Shown: piece after piece, positions 34,135 to 46,156 of the stretch
How the letters are laid out: each line of letters begins with the position of its first letter
Position numbering within the stretch: position 1 is the stretch's first letter
NCBI GenBank assembly: GCA_017163975.1
Contig: JAFFSR010000240.1
Location: 62,001-126,000, forward strand
Source: Anastatus disparis
Lineage: Eukaryota; Arthropoda; Insecta; Hymenoptera; Eupelmidae
DNA: 64,000 nt
Reading direction: 5' to 3'
Made by a program: the position numbers and the translations under genes
Notes under the pieces: model-generated
What the model was told of the DNA's origin: nothing
What the model saw: only the letters and a program-made list of their open reading frames with translations
The model's database searches: none

Positions 34135-35110
34135 TATTATATTTTGGAAGAAGCCATAGATGATGTCTACCTAATGTTAACACCCACAATACACAGAAAA
34201 CTATGGATCTTATAACAATCAATGACAAAATAAAAACAACGAACCTAGCTGCAGCTATACTTAAATACCATACACCATGACGTACTGTCTATGGCCACAG
34301 GGGGAAGAGACAAACACCAATAGGTTCTAAAACTAAAAGGGTACCAAAGAACCAATAATATACTGGAATTGGTTCATATATCCATACATATGCATCATTA
34401 AAATTCACTAACTAGGAGAGTATCACATCTCCGGATCACGGATTTTGCTCTAACTTTGAGATAGGTTTTCAGATGTCAAAATATGGAAAAAGCCAGAGTT
34501 ATAGACCCCAACGCTCAATATTTCTCTAGTTGCAGGCAATTAAAGAAAATCACTAAAAAAGTTACTAGATTTTTAAACGCTTATAATTCTTTAGCATTAA
34601 TAGCTAGATGCTTGTAACTGTTTTTAAACGAAAGCTACGTTCAAATCCTTTCGAAAAAGCACCTATAACATATCAAAATATTATTTTTTCCCAAAGTTAC
34701 AGCGTTATAAGAATTTGAGCTGAATTTCCTTTTAAAAATATTAATTAATGATAAATGTTAAAATGTAGTACAATTTTCATAACGCTGTAACTTTGGGAAA
34801 AAATAATATTTTGATATGCTATAGGTGCTTTTTCGAAAGGATTTGAACGTAGCTTTCGTTTAAAAACAGTTACAAGCATCTAGCTATTAATGCTAAAGAA
34901 TTATAAGCGTTTAAAAATCTAGTAACTTTTTTAGTGATTTTCTTTAATTGCCTGCAACTAGAGAAATATTGAGCGTTGGGGTCTATAACTCTGGCTTTTT
35001 CCATATTTTGACATCTGAAAACCTATCTCAAAGTTAGAGCAAAATCCGTGATCCGGAGATGTGATACTCTCCTAGTAAGTATTGGTCCATATGCATTTCT
35101 AATTGAATCT
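34135..35110 (-). pseudogene. SEC62: Sec62 transmembrane exon, interrupted and decayed
   Basis: Minus-strand reading from about 35110 gives IQLEMHMDQY, an inserted palindrome (34412-35075), then VNFNDAYVWIYEPIPVYYWF, the first membrane segment (LLVLEPIGVCLFPLWP), a TAG stop, TVRHGVWYLSIAAARFVV, and after a frame change RHHLWLLP. This is the two-helix membrane core of Sec62. The internal stop and frameshift make it non-functional. Confidence 0.85.
34412..35075. mobile_element. Harbinger-like palindromic MITE in the Sec62 exon
   Basis: A near-perfect palindrome of 664 bp with arms of about 300 bp, starting CTAGGAGAGTATCACATCTC and ending with its inverse. It is flanked by the 3-bp duplication TAA (34409-34411 and 35076-35078). 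A TWA target of 3 bp is the PIF/Harbinger hallmark, so that superfamily is inferred. Removing the element plus one TAA restores an uninterrupted Sec62 exon frame, which fixes its ends. Related ends occur at 6458 and 29012. Confidence 0.85.
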
Positions 35111-35183
35111 AAAACAAATACATTATATATTAATAATCATTACTTCACAGTTAATTATAACAATGTAATTAAATATTATTTAC

Positions 35184-35679
35184 TTTTGGTTTTTTCTTGA
35201 GGTCTTTTCTTTTTTCTTTATTTTCTTTTCTTTCATCTTTAAATTCTTCTTTTGTTTCATCTTTGTCTATCTCCTTCTCTTTATCTTTTTTTTTCTTTTC
35301 TTTATCCTTAGTTTTTTCTTTTTCTACTGGTTTTTTTTTCATCTTTTATATTTTTGAATCTTTATTTTTCTTTTTAATACCTTTTTTATTCTAATAAATT
35401 CATCTTCAGTAATAACAATTTTTTTCGCTCTATGAAAAATTTGTGCCTCAATATAGTCTCTAAGAAATTAATAACATATTGTCTTGATTCAAATATCATT
35501 TTATTCCATGGTGATCTCTTTAGAAGAGCATCGACTGCTCTTGTTCCTGTGATGTATTCAACAATGTGATTTCTATCAAATTTAGTCTTTTTGGACAGGA
35601 CATTGTTACGAATCCATTTAGCTACAGCGTTTTTTTCTTTAGATGGTTTATTAGCAACAACTGGACCTTCAAATCCATC
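35184..35679 (-). pseudogene. SEC62: Sec62 N-terminal exon
   Basis: Preceded by a minus-strand AG acceptor at about 35680, it reads GPVVANKPSKEKNAVAKWIR, VEYITGTRAVDALLKRSPW and FLETILRHKF, with KKIVITEDEF after it. This is the conserved cytosolic N-domain of Sec62, a partner of the Sec61/Sec63 translocon at the ER. A TGA and frame change after KIQKYKR lead into the expected Lys/Glu-rich linker (35350-35184), which ends at a GT donor. No initiator exon was recognised upstream. Confidence 0.88.
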
Positions 35680-35689
35680 CTGTAAATAT

Positions 35690-36800
35690 CATTTTAATAA
35701 TAATAAAAAATTAAAGTCATTTGTATATACATAATATACATGATAAATCATAAATAAAATTTTGTTACTTATTATTTAAAAATTTCTAATTCAGAATAAA
35801 TAATTTTTAAATATTATATCATTATTAAAAAAATGTATTAATTTCTTTTTAAAAAATTGTTTTTTTTTAACCTAATAATCCCTACGAGTTAAATGTGGCA
35901 ATACATTTAAGTATTGATAAAAAAATCATCAACATTCTGATAAATAATCACATAATAGCATAATTAAATAGATAAGTATAAATATTTTTCATTTAATAAT
36001 TATAAGCAGATCTATTAAAATTTGTCATTGGTCTTCAACCTATTTAAGTGAGATAAAAAAAATAAATAAAAATCATACTCAAGCATATTGTACATAGTAT
36101 CTATCTTGAATCATGCAGACATAGAAGTAAAGTAGCTAGAAAATAATGGACTCGTAATAGCAGAAAACTCTGGAACTTAGTTACGACAACCGGCAAAAAA
36201 GAACTCTTCTTACTGTATGTGTATAACTGTTTGTTGAAGAGATAAAAGAGAGGGTAAAAAAATATTAAAAGCCAAGTTCAAGGTATTAATATTATTGAAT
36301 GTAACAACATAAGGAATGTATATAATAATGTATATATAGACGCTTATAGAAGCGTACTCTTAAATGGAAAATTTCTGTCAAAAATGAGTTACCCATGGGT
36401 AGCTGCAGCTACTGAGGGCGCCACTAGATCCTATGTATTTTTATATCTATATTATCTATATATCTATATATATCAAATTTTTCATATGTATAGATATACA
36501 AACAATGTTAAAGTGTTACCCAGCGTTTCGGACGAAAAATGTAACTCAGAAGAATCCTTCTATAAGCGTTTATCTTCTTTGGTAATAGAGTCTACTTGGA
36601 AAGTTTTGACAGTTGTTATGCGCTCGCTGTATTTTACTCAATATAACACATTAAAGTATTAGATACTTATCTTGCTGCAGACGTTTTATTAAAGTACTAA
36701 TATCCTTCCGTTTTTTGTGTTTTCTTCGCTCCACCACTATGATTACAAAGGTGTAGAATCCATAGATGATGAATTCAGTAAACATCAGACAACAAAATTT
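35690..36800. other. Non-coding stretch upstream of the Sec62 relic
   Basis: AT-rich. There are TCTATATATC runs at about 36440-36470. A short open frame at 36384-36662 looks fortuitous. Confidence 0.4.
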
Positions 36801-36809
36801 TAAAACGTA

Positions 36810-36885
36810 TAACGAGTTACGTGTAAAGTGTAACGAGTTACGTGTAACGTGTAAAGTGTAACGAGTTACGTGTAGCGTGTAACAT
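36810..36885 (+). repeat. AACGAGTTACGTGTA tandem repeat
   Basis: Four imperfect copies of a roughly 18-bp unit, GTGTAACGAGTTACGTGTA. Confidence 0.7.
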
Positions 36886-36989
36886 CATTGAAGAACGGTT
36901 TTTACCAAGGTAAGATTTTAAAATAGAATAAAAATTTATCATTAATTACTTGCACATAACCTATAATTAGATTCATATTTTTATTTACA

Positions 36990-37530
36990 GATTTACAGAA
37001 AATCTTGCTGGAAGCGAGCTTAGCATATTTTTTATTTGATGTTAAGTATCATGAACAGAAAGTCTTCCAGATAAAATATAATTCAAATCTTCAACTAAGT
37101 AAGTTATTCAATATTTTTATTTTTATTTAAAAAAAACCTCTGCTGAAAGTAAAATATATTTCAAAAACAAAACAACATTTAATAATTATTATTACAATTA
37201 TTAGAGTTTTTAATTTAGGTATCAAATTTTGTCATAAAAAAATAAGTTTTCATATTTTGTTCCATTTTATCTTTATATGTAAAACTTCTATTATGGTAAA
37301 GGTTTTATACTTTTACATTTATATTAAAAAAACACTGTATTGAAAAATCATTTTTTTATTTAAAAAATTAAAAATTATTTGCATATATTTATTTTAACCA
37401 GATTCATATTTTTATTTATAGAAATCTTATTGGAAGTGAGCTCAGAACATTCTACGTTGAATATCATAAGTAGAAAGTCTTCCATACCAAATATTATTGA
37501 AGTCTTTAACTGAGTAAGTTATTCAATGTT
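36990..37530 (+). repeat. Diverged tandem duplication, ~420 bp
   Basis: Blocks at about 36990-37110 and 37410-37530 share ATCTTGCTGGAAGCGAGCTT-like sequence and AGAAAGTCTTCC, each followed by AAGTTATTCAAT. Possible exon relics; no frame was recognised. Confidence 0.5.
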
Positions 37531-37750
37531 ATTATTATTATTTAAAAAGAAACCTCTGCTGAAATATTTAAAGTAAAAATAGTTTTATTGATTAATATTT
37601 ATTTATACGAAAAAATTTCATCATTATACTTAGATTTTATTTTTTTCAAGTTTTGAACAGTTCTTGATACCTTAAAATTAAAATTGTCTTTTTATTTTAT
37701 AAAATTTAATAATTCAAATTGTCTTTTTATAAAATTTAAAAATTCTCCTT

Positions 37751-38142
37751 TTAAGAGCAGGCCGGATTCGCTGTCCTTGTCTAATTGGCATTTTTGTTAT
37801 TTACTCAAGTATTAATCGGTGTATCTGCAAATTGAAGGTTAAGCGCAATAGATATTATTATTACAAATATTTATGCACAAGAAAAAAAAATCTATCGCTT
37901 TGTTTTTGAGAAAAGTAAGGAACGCGAAAATATTATAAACATAATCATTTACTTCGGCGTTCCTTACTTTTCTCAAAAACAAATCGGTAGATTTTTTTTT
38001 TCTTGTGCATAGATATTCATAATAATAATATCTATTGCGATCAACCTTTATTTTGAAGATACACCGATTAATACTGGAGTAAATAACAAACAACTCAATT
38101 GTTACTCGGTCGGTATCAGGTTCTACTCCGGCCTGCTGTTAA
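37751..38142. mobile_element. TTAA-type foldback MITE, copy 2
   Basis: TTAA precedes GAGCAGGCCGGATTCGCTG, and the inverse ends CCGGCCTGCTG then TTAA. The palindromic arms centre at about 37945. A TTAA target suggests piggyBac-type mobilisation; that is an inference from the target alone. Confidence 0.8.
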
Positions 38143-39117
38143 ACATTAAATTTTTTGTAAAATCTGGTATATAATTTACTACCGTTTTATAGAATGAATT
38201 TTTTAATTAATTATAATATTATATTATATTATAATATATAATATTATAATTATAAATAAAAATATTATAATTATAAATAAAAATATTAATATAATAAAGT
38301 CAATATGACAAATAAATGAATTTTGAATTGTATAAATAATTAAAATTTCATAATTTGCTTTATATATCAAAAAGATATTCACTATAAACATTCAGTTGTC
38401 AAGTAGATATTACATGCGATGATCTCCAGTTTTCTATGTGAAAATTGAATCGACTGTTTACAGAGGACTTAATTTTCTTTAGAATATTTAAAATTACTAT
38501 TTATTTACATTTCATGTTTTCATTAAGTTGATTACCAAATTCATTAATTTTATTTTTTGATTCATTCAGAAAAAATGATTATTATTTTATTTCTAAAAAA
38601 TATTATTATAACATATTTTTACAGTTTCAAATATTAATATAAAAACGTTTTTGTTTAAAAAAGAAAACAAAATTTTTCAGAAAAACATTAAATATTTAAA
38701 TGTACATTTTACGTTTCATTCAATTATTTTAAAATATTTACTATATTTATACTATATATATTATATATTTTATGAAATATATTTTATGAAGTAAAAATTA
38801 ATAATTTGTTTTTTTATTTCAGGTCGTCCATTCATTCAACAAAAAAAGTTTTCAGCGATTGTGAAATAGGATCAAGAAAATTATTAGTAATTTCAATAAA
38901 TTAACCAAAAATACCAGAATTTTATTTTTAATTTTTCAAATTTATAAACTTTTATTGTATTTTTCTTAAATTTTATGTATATTAGTATATTTTTTGAGAA
39001 ATTTAAATAAATACACATATTATAAATATATATGATTATAATTACTATTTTTATTATAATAAATTTTTACCTAACATTCATCTTGATTTAACGAAATAAA
39101 ACCTATAAACGAAATAG
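38143..39117. other. AT-rich stretch without recognised features
   Basis: Contains simple AT-rich runs (for example the TATAATATTATA-like run at 38210-38280). No coding signal. The 5' end of Helitron 2 could lie here or further upstream. Confidence 0.45.
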
Positions 39118-39195
39118 AACTTAAAACCGAAATTTAACCTAAAACCGAAATTTAACCTAAAACCGAAATTTAACCTAATACCGAAATTTGACCTA
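39118..39195 (+). repeat. AACCGAAATTTAACCTAA short tandem repeat
   Basis: Four copies of an 18-19-bp unit just upstream of the Helitron Rep ORF. Confidence 0.8.
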
Positions 39196-39509
39196 ATATC
39201 TGTATTTAATTAACTTAAAATTAAAATTAAAATAAAGAACAATCTTCAAACTTCATTGACATTTGAAATGGAAGGCATGTTTACATTTAAAAAAAATAAA
39301 AATTAGCAAACTAAGTATAAGTAGATTTTTTTCCTCAAATTTTGACATTTGTATTATTTTATTTATTTTTATACATTTTTATTGTGATTATTATATATTT
39401 AATAACCTTTTATTAACCTTTTTATAAATTAAATAATCAATTTATTTATTTTATAAGTTTAAAGTTTATAAATTATTTTCAATTTGATATATTCATATTA
39501 TTAACAAAA

Positions 39510-41497
39510 ATGCCGCGTAAAAAAATAATACGTTCAGAAGAGGAAGAAAATATTTACCAACAAGATCGACGATTGAGAATTGCTGAAAATCAAAGATTGA
39601 GACGCCAGGCTGCGCGCAAAACTACTCATGAAAAATTTAGGCAACTCACTGAATCAATAAATTTACAAAACCGAACAGATAATATTAATCATTCATTAAT
39701 TATTGAACAAGATTATTTAGGCGAAATGAATATTTTATGTATGCATTGTAATGCAAAGCATTTTATTTTAGAAAAAATTTCAAATAAAGGATTATCTTTT
39801 AATGATTGTTGTAGTCACGGAACAGTTAAATTACAACCCATTCCTATTTTTCCTAAAGATCTTCTTGATATGTTTAATGGTTCTCATGTAATGTCGGATG
39901 ATTTTTATCGACATATCCGTTGTTATAATAATTCATTATCATTTGCTTCTTTTAATGCAAATTTGATTAATTTTCAATCAATACGACCAGGGCCATATTG
40001 TTTTAAAATTCAAGGACAAATATATTATCAAATTAATACGGCTTTGTATCCATATGAAAATGATAGCCCTTCTTATGGACAGTTATTTATTATTGACCCA
40101 CAAGAGGCAATTGATATTAGAATTAGAAACTCCTCAAGACTTGACTATCAAACATTAGAAATATTAGATAAAGTAATTCGAGAAAATAACATATTTGCGA
40201 AATCGTATGAAATGATGAATCAAGAAATACAAAATCAACAATTATTATTAAATACTGGGCATGATCTCCCTGAATTGCAATTATTGTTTTCCTTGAAACC
40301 AGGTACAGATACACGAAGATATAATTTTCAACGAACTAATGAAGTAGCTGCTATTTTTTCAACTACGGCGGATGGCGAAATTCCAGAATCTTATGTGACA
40401 ATTAGAAATAAAAATACTAAAAATTTACAATGTGTAAGCACAATGGACCCTAATGTAGAACCATGGATTTATCCATTGTTTTATCCTTATGGTACACAAG
40501 GATGGCACCGAGATTTAAGACGCATTAATGATAACAGAAATGATCATCGACGTGTAACACGTATGGCTTATATTAAATATCAAATTGCGATTCGATCAGA
40601 TGAGTTTAATCCTTTTTTATTAGGAAGACGATTATTCCAACAATATGTAGTTGATGGATATGTAAAAATTGAGAAAGATAGAATCCAATATTGTAAAGAT
40701 CATCAAAAAGAAATTAAAGCAGATACGTACCAAGGATTACACGATTATCTACAGAATTCGGCTAACGATATTAATGGTCAAATTGGAAAAACAATAATTC
40801 TTCCATCTACTTTTATTGGTTCACCGCGTCATATGCAGCAATGCTATCAGGATGCAATGGCTTTAATCAATAATAAAGGAAAGCCAGATATTTTTCTTAC
40901 TATGACATGTAACCCAAAATGGCCAGAAATTCAAGAAAATTTGCTAGCTAATCAGCAACCTTCTGATAGACCTGATATCGTAGCACGAATATTTCATTTA
41001 AAAAAAGATCGGTTACTTGATTTGATTGTTAAAAAAAACTTTTTTGGAGCGGTTGCTGCTTATGTTTACGTTTTAGAATTTCAAAAAAGAGGTTTACCTC
41101 ATATGCATTTGTTAGTTACTTTAGCACACGGATATAAAATGACAACACCTGAAATCGTAGACAAATTTATTTCAGCTGAAATTCCCGGTGCTGAGAACTC
41201 TCAATTACAAGATATTGTTTTGAAAAATATGATACATGGACCATGTGGAGATTGGTGTATGAAAAATGGTAAATGCTCTAAAAATTTTCCTAAACTATTT
41301 CAACGTGAAACAAAAATGGATGAAAATGGTTATCCTGAATACCGCAGAAAAGAGACTGGAGTAACTTATAAGTTACCAAATGGTTATGTAGTGGATAATC
41401 AATGGGTTGTACCATATTGTCCAACCTTAATACAAATTTTTAATTGTCATATAAATGTAGAGACAGTTTCATCTATTCGATCCGTTAAGTATATATA
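39510..41497 (+). pseudogene. Helitron 2 Rep (HUH nuclease) part
   Basis: Open for about 660 codons. A basic N-terminus precedes a CMHC...CC zinc-finger-like block (about residues 75-115), the Helitron-like domain (PESYVTIRNKN, WIYPLFYPYGTQGWH), the rolling-circle core (IFLTMTCNPKWPEI) and the HUH motif GLPHMH (about residue 530). It ends in the catalytic tyrosine motif SIRSVKYIY, where a MITE is inserted. Helitron Rep nicks DNA and starts rolling-circle-like transposition. Everything before the insertion is intact. Confidence 0.9.
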
Positions 41498-41858
41498 CAC
41501 GGAGAGAAATTTGGCTATACTACATTGACATAAAATATCCTTCGTAGGTTCCAAAAGAAAATACGTTATATTCACGCGATGTGAACGATAGATTAACATC
41601 TGCGTATTAGCCCGTTAACAAACTTTGTTTCTATCCGAGCGAAGTCAAAACAAAAGTGAACATTGCATCATCTCATTTCAACGATGTCAACGAAACATTG
41701 ACATCGTTGAAATGAGACGATGCAATGTTTACCTCTACTGTGAGATTCTCATTTTGAAAATAGAATGTATTCATTAATCCAATTTAAGGTTATAATATAG
41801 TTCGCAATCTACGAGTGATATTTGTTGTCAATGTAGGATAGCCAAATTTCTCTCAGTG
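41498..41858. mobile_element. MITE with CAC(T/G)G ends in the Rep tyrosine motif
   Basis: The TIRs are CACGGAGAGAAATTTGGCTA and its inverse ending ATTTCTCTCAGTG, about 30 bp, followed by a smaller internal palindrome (about 41660-41735). The flanks TATATATA and TATA fit a 4-bp TATA duplication: removing the element and 4 bp gives the exact in-frame Helitron motif. CACTG-like termini with 4-bp duplications resemble Chapaev-type (CMC) elements; this assignment is tentative. Confidence 0.75.
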
Positions 41859-44542
41859 TATAAGTACATTTATAAAGGACATGATGCTGCGACAGTAACA
41901 ATAGGAGAATCAAGTGAAAGGAGTATAAATCATGATGAAATTAAGGATTTCATAGAAACTCGATATGTTGGACCTGTTGAAGCCTGTTATCGAATTTTAA
42001 GTAAGCCGTTACAAGATAAAAGCCATTCTATTATACGATTACCAATACATTTACCAAATGAACAATCTGTAATAATTTCAAACGATGTAATAATTAACAC
42101 AGAAAATTTAAATCAATCAAGCAGCATGTTAATTGATTATTTTAAATTAAATCTAAATAATGAAGAAGCAAGGAGATATTTTTACAAAGATATTCCACTT
42201 CATTATGTATATAAAAAAAAAAAAAAATTGATGGTGTTACAGTTTCAGAATGGACAGTTCGAAAAAAACATTTTAATTGCATTGGTCGGATGTATTCTGT
42301 TAGTCCAACTCAATACGAACTTTTTCATTTACGATTGTTGTTATTGCATGTAAAAGGTGCTATTGATTTTGATTCATTAAAAACAGTGGATGGTGAAATA
42401 CAACCAACTTTTTCTGCTGCATGTTTAGCATTAGGACTTATAGCAGATGATCAAGAATGGATTGCTGCTATGCAAGAAGCAACGGTATGGATGATGCCTA
42501 TACGACTTCGTCAATTATTCGTTCGAATTTTAATACATTGTCAACCACTTCATCCTGAAGAATTATGGGATAAATTTAAAGATGCAATGTCTGAAGATTT
42601 TGCAAGAACACATGATATAAATGTAAGTAATCAAATCGCTTATTCACATATAAGTAGTTTGTTAAATAATGAAAGAAGATCATTGGCTGATTTTCCAAAT
42701 ATGGAGCAACGTGTTCAAGACTATGCTGTGTTAGAAAGTGAAAGTTTACCAGTTGAGCAAATGACAGAACTTGGCGAGCAAATGTACAATCGATTAAATC
42801 AACAACAAAAAGTAATAGTTGATTCAGTTATTGATGCAGTTACTACTGACCAATATAAAGGAAATAATTGTGTATATATCGATGGTCCAGGAGGATCTGG
42901 AAAAACTTTTATTTATAAAACGCTGTATTATTTATTAATTTCGAAAAATATTGAAATATGTTCAATGGCATTCACTGGAATCGCAGCAACTTTACTTCCA
43001 AAAGGAAAAACCGTACATAACCCTATTAAAAAAAATCAGGTGATAAATCACCTGATTTATCAGGTGATTTATCATGCCAAAACATCATGTAACGATTTTG
43101 TTGATCTTTACTCATTTTAAACCATGCTTAGTCAATTTAGAACAATTTTTGAAAATTTTGGAAAATTTTGAACTTAGAAAATTTTTTAGATAATTTGGTC
43201 TTAGAAAAAATTTTGACTAAATCACAAAAAAATTTCTAAGTTCAAAAATTTTTAAAATTTTTCAAAAATTGTTCTAAATTGACTAAGCATGGTTTAAAAC
43301 GTGTAAAAACCAACAAAATCGATACATGATATTTTGGCATGATAAATCACCTGATAAATCAGGTGACTTGTCACCTGATTTTTTTCACCAGGGAAGACGT
43401 TTGGTTTACCAGTACCTATGTTTCACGATTTATCATCAAATATCAAAATACAATCTAAGGAAGGTCTTTTCTTAAAAAAAGTAAAAGTTTTTATTTGGGA
43501 TGAAGCTCCCATGGCTCCAAGATATGCATTAGAAATAGTGAATAAGACACTGCAACATATTATGAATAACGATTTACCATTCGGGGGAAAAATTATTGTA
43601 TTAGGAGGAGATTTTAGGCAACTTCTGCCTATAAAAATTCGTGGAACGCGAAGTGAAACATTAAATCTTTGTATTAAATATAGTGAATTATGGAAATATT
43701 TTAACAAATATTATCTTACAATTAATATGAGAGTTTTAACAAATGAAATTGATTTTGCAAACTTTTTATTAAAAGTTGGAAATGGAACATTAAATGATCA
43801 ACATGACAATTTAACTCTTCCTGAACATTGTATACTTGAACCAAATATTAACATAGCACAGCATATTTTCGGAAATTTAATTAAAGAAGAACGATTTAAC
43901 GATATGAGCAAATGTGCAATCCTCTCTGCTCGAAATATCGATGTAGATGAAATAAATGAACAAGTAACTAATTTATTAAACTTATCCAGTGAACACGTAT
44001 ATACAGCTATTGATAGTACTGAAAATTGCAATAACGATGAATTAGATGACATACTTCTTCCAGAATATTTAAATTCTTTGAATCCTTCCAGTTTAGCACC
44101 ATATAAATTACGTTTAAGAGAGAATTGTATTGTAATGCTTATAAGAAATATAAGTATTAATGAAGGATTATGCAATGGCACAAGATTGCAAATTCTAGAA
44201 TTTTCTAATCATTTGTTAAAATGTAAAATATTAACAGGTGATAAGGCAGGAGATATTGTTTTTCTAAACCGTATTACATTATACTGTGAAAATGAATATC
44301 CTTTTACATTTAAAAGAAGACAATTCCCAATTAAATTAGCTTTTGCTATGACGATTAATAAATCTCAAGGACAAACATTTGATAGTATAATTATTGATTT
44401 ACGAAGAGACGTTTTTAATCACGGACAATTGTACGTTGCGATGTCCAGAGTTCGATCTTGGGAATCAATTAAAATATATCTTGGATGCCAAAGAAGTAAT
44501 ACGATCATTAAAAATTATGTATACAAAGAATTATATTTATAA
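41859..44542 (+). pseudogene. Helitron 2 Rep end and PIF1-like helicase
   Basis: It resumes with YKYIYKGHDAATVT, which contains the rest of the tyrosine motif, then continues to about 42225, where a long A-run shifts the frame. It goes on as GRMYSVSPTQYELFHLRLLL. The helicase has Walker A GPGGSGKTFIYKTL (about 42890), is broken after GKTVH by a MITE (43021-43393), then resumes KTFGLPVP, Walker B VFIWDEAPM, GGDFRQLLP, INMR and the C-terminal FAMTINKSQGQTF and HGQLYVAMSRVRSW. This is a 5'-3' PIF1-family helicase module. All motifs are present; only the insertions and the frameshift disable it. Confidence 0.88.
43021..43393. mobile_element. Foldback MITE with CCCT...AGGG ends in the helicase
   Basis: 373 bp with outer ends CCCTATT and CACCAGGG. 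Each arm holds the self-complementary set ATCAGGTGATAAATCACCTG, and an inner palindrome is built on TTGACTAAGCATGGTTTAAA. Both flanks carry AA, and removal restores the helicase frame at VHKTFGLP. Superfamily not assigned. Confidence 0.8.
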
Positions 44543-45224
44543 AACGTATTTTAAATTAGAAAATGAAAAATTTATTTTGTAATATATTTATTTTTATTAA
44601 ATATTAAAAGCATTTCGCATGTGCGGTTTGCTTTTAAAACTAAAAATTTTAATTAACATTATCCTTAATTTTACCCAATTGGTAAGACCTCCCATAAGAG
44701 CAATGTATTTCAATCCACTCTTCGCAGTGCCTATTTTAACTACCTCATTAAATTTACATTGAATCTCATGACGTCACTTAAGGTCTTATTAAGGCGAATT
44801 TCTCATTAAAAATTTATTTTTGATAAATGACTCATCATATTTAAAAAAAAAACATTTAAAAAAATTGCTACTAAAATAATTTTTTCCATTAAAACTATTA
44901 TGTCTGAAGATATCATTATTCATAGTTGCCCCGAAATATAAATTTGTTGCGCGCTTGCGCGCATGAATGTAGCTAGTAGGGTAAAAATTTGATCGTATGT
45001 TTCATGTTAAAAATATTAATAAATATGTAGTAATTTTCAATTAGGCACAACTTTTGAACTACAGAAGCTTTTTTGATGTAATAAGGCTTAAATTGAAGCT
45101 CTTAACTTTTAATTTTTTCTATTTTTTATACATTTTTCTGTAAAATTTTTGATTTTTTTTTTCTTAAAAATATTAAAATATTTGACAAACCAGAGACACA
45201 CGTCTGGTTGTCTAATAAACTCTA

Positions 45225-45295
45225 AAGCGAATATTAGTTTCCATTGCTCGGAAACTACGCCGTGAAACTAATCACTCGCTGCTGAACCTGTAAGC
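45225..45295 (+). repeat. Duplicated upstream block, copy 1a (cut by the LINE)
   Basis: TTAGTTTCCATTGCTCGGAA here plus CACCTATATTTAAAGACTTT at 49996-50015 form one unit, split by the Jockey insertion. It matches 50340-50450. Confidence 0.65.
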
Positions 45296-45551
45296 TTTTT
45301 TTTTTTTTTTGTTTGAAGGGTCGAGGAGGGGAAATCTTCAAAAGACACCCCCGTAGGAGTAGTGTCGGATTCACCCGCAGGTGCCTACCGACTAAAACCG
45401 CCTCCCCGTAGGTTACCAACCAAAATGGTTATGAACCTTAAGAAGAAGAAAATTGAGAGACAACGGTGGCTCATACAGCGGGGACTGTATAGCACTCGCG
45501 CAAATTGCGAAACACGAAATAGACTGTTTAAAGTCAGTTAGTAAAGAAGGG

Positions 45552-46156
45552 TTATGGAGATCGAATCAGAGAGCATGGCCTTCTGAATCGATCGTTGGAT
45601 TTACGACGGTAATTTACAAGAAATTTTATGCTAGGATTGCTGTGTTTAGAGATAGAGAGACGGAGATTCGCAGCGTGTTTGTTCGCTGCTTCTGGAATTG
45701 AGTCGATACCAGTTTCTTTTAAGATTTGATTATTTCGAATAAACCAGGGGATCTGAAGAGAGGAGCGTAGGAGGCGCATGTAGGTGCCTTGGAGTTTAGC
45801 TATACGGTTAGGGTTTGCGGATCCCTAAATTGGGATCGCGTAAGTGCAAATACTGCGGATAATGGCATTAAAAGCGCGGGCTTTTGTTTTCTTAGTTAGT
45901 GATTTATTATTGAAGAAAGGCTTTAAGGCAGCATAAGCACCTTGGCATTTGGCTCGGACTGAATCGATTTGTTTTTGCCATGTGAGTTTACGATCGAAGG
46001 TAACACCCAGGTATTTGGCTGAAGAACTCCAGTCAACACGATGGTTGTTAACTAGGAGATTTGAAGGAGTACGATTTCGTCGAGAGAAGAATATGGCAAC
46101 AGATTTGGATTCGTTGATTGCTGCTCTCCAAGTGTGGTACCATCTTACCACTTCTG
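45552..46156 (-). pseudogene. Jockey ORF2 C-terminal part
   Basis: Resumes after the MITE with VVRWYHTWRAAINESKSVA, SSAKYLGVTFDRKLTWQKQI and NAIIRSICTYAIPI (the usual post-YADD thumb and tail). It continues in another frame (45779-45552) with RSSLQIPWFIRNNQILKETG and YRRKSNDRFRRP. A frame change near 45800 separates the two. Confidence 0.85.

Larger units (their letters stand above)
39510..44976 (+). mobile_element. Helitron 2 (Rep/helicase, 3' end found)
   Basis: It carries a nearly complete Rep-helicase coding region. The 3' terminus is a GC hairpin (GCGCGC TT GCGCGC, about 44949-44962) followed after about 10 bp by CTAG at 44973-44976 and a host T, the canonical Helitron end. The 5' TC end was not fixed. 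The coding region has been hit by two MITEs (41498-41858, 43021-43393) and one A-run frameshift, so this copy is defective but recognisably recent. Confidence 0.85.

Noticed and set aside
36384..36662. 92-codon frame MSYPWVAAATEGATRSY
   Set aside because: Low-complexity Tyr/Ile run from a TATATC tract, with no splice-site or homology support.
44600..44643. Hairpin AAAAGC...GCTTTT followed by CTAA as the Helitron 2 3' end
   Set aside because: The base after CTAA is A and the stem is AT-rich. The GC hairpin with CTAG-T at 44949-44977 fits the canonical end better.
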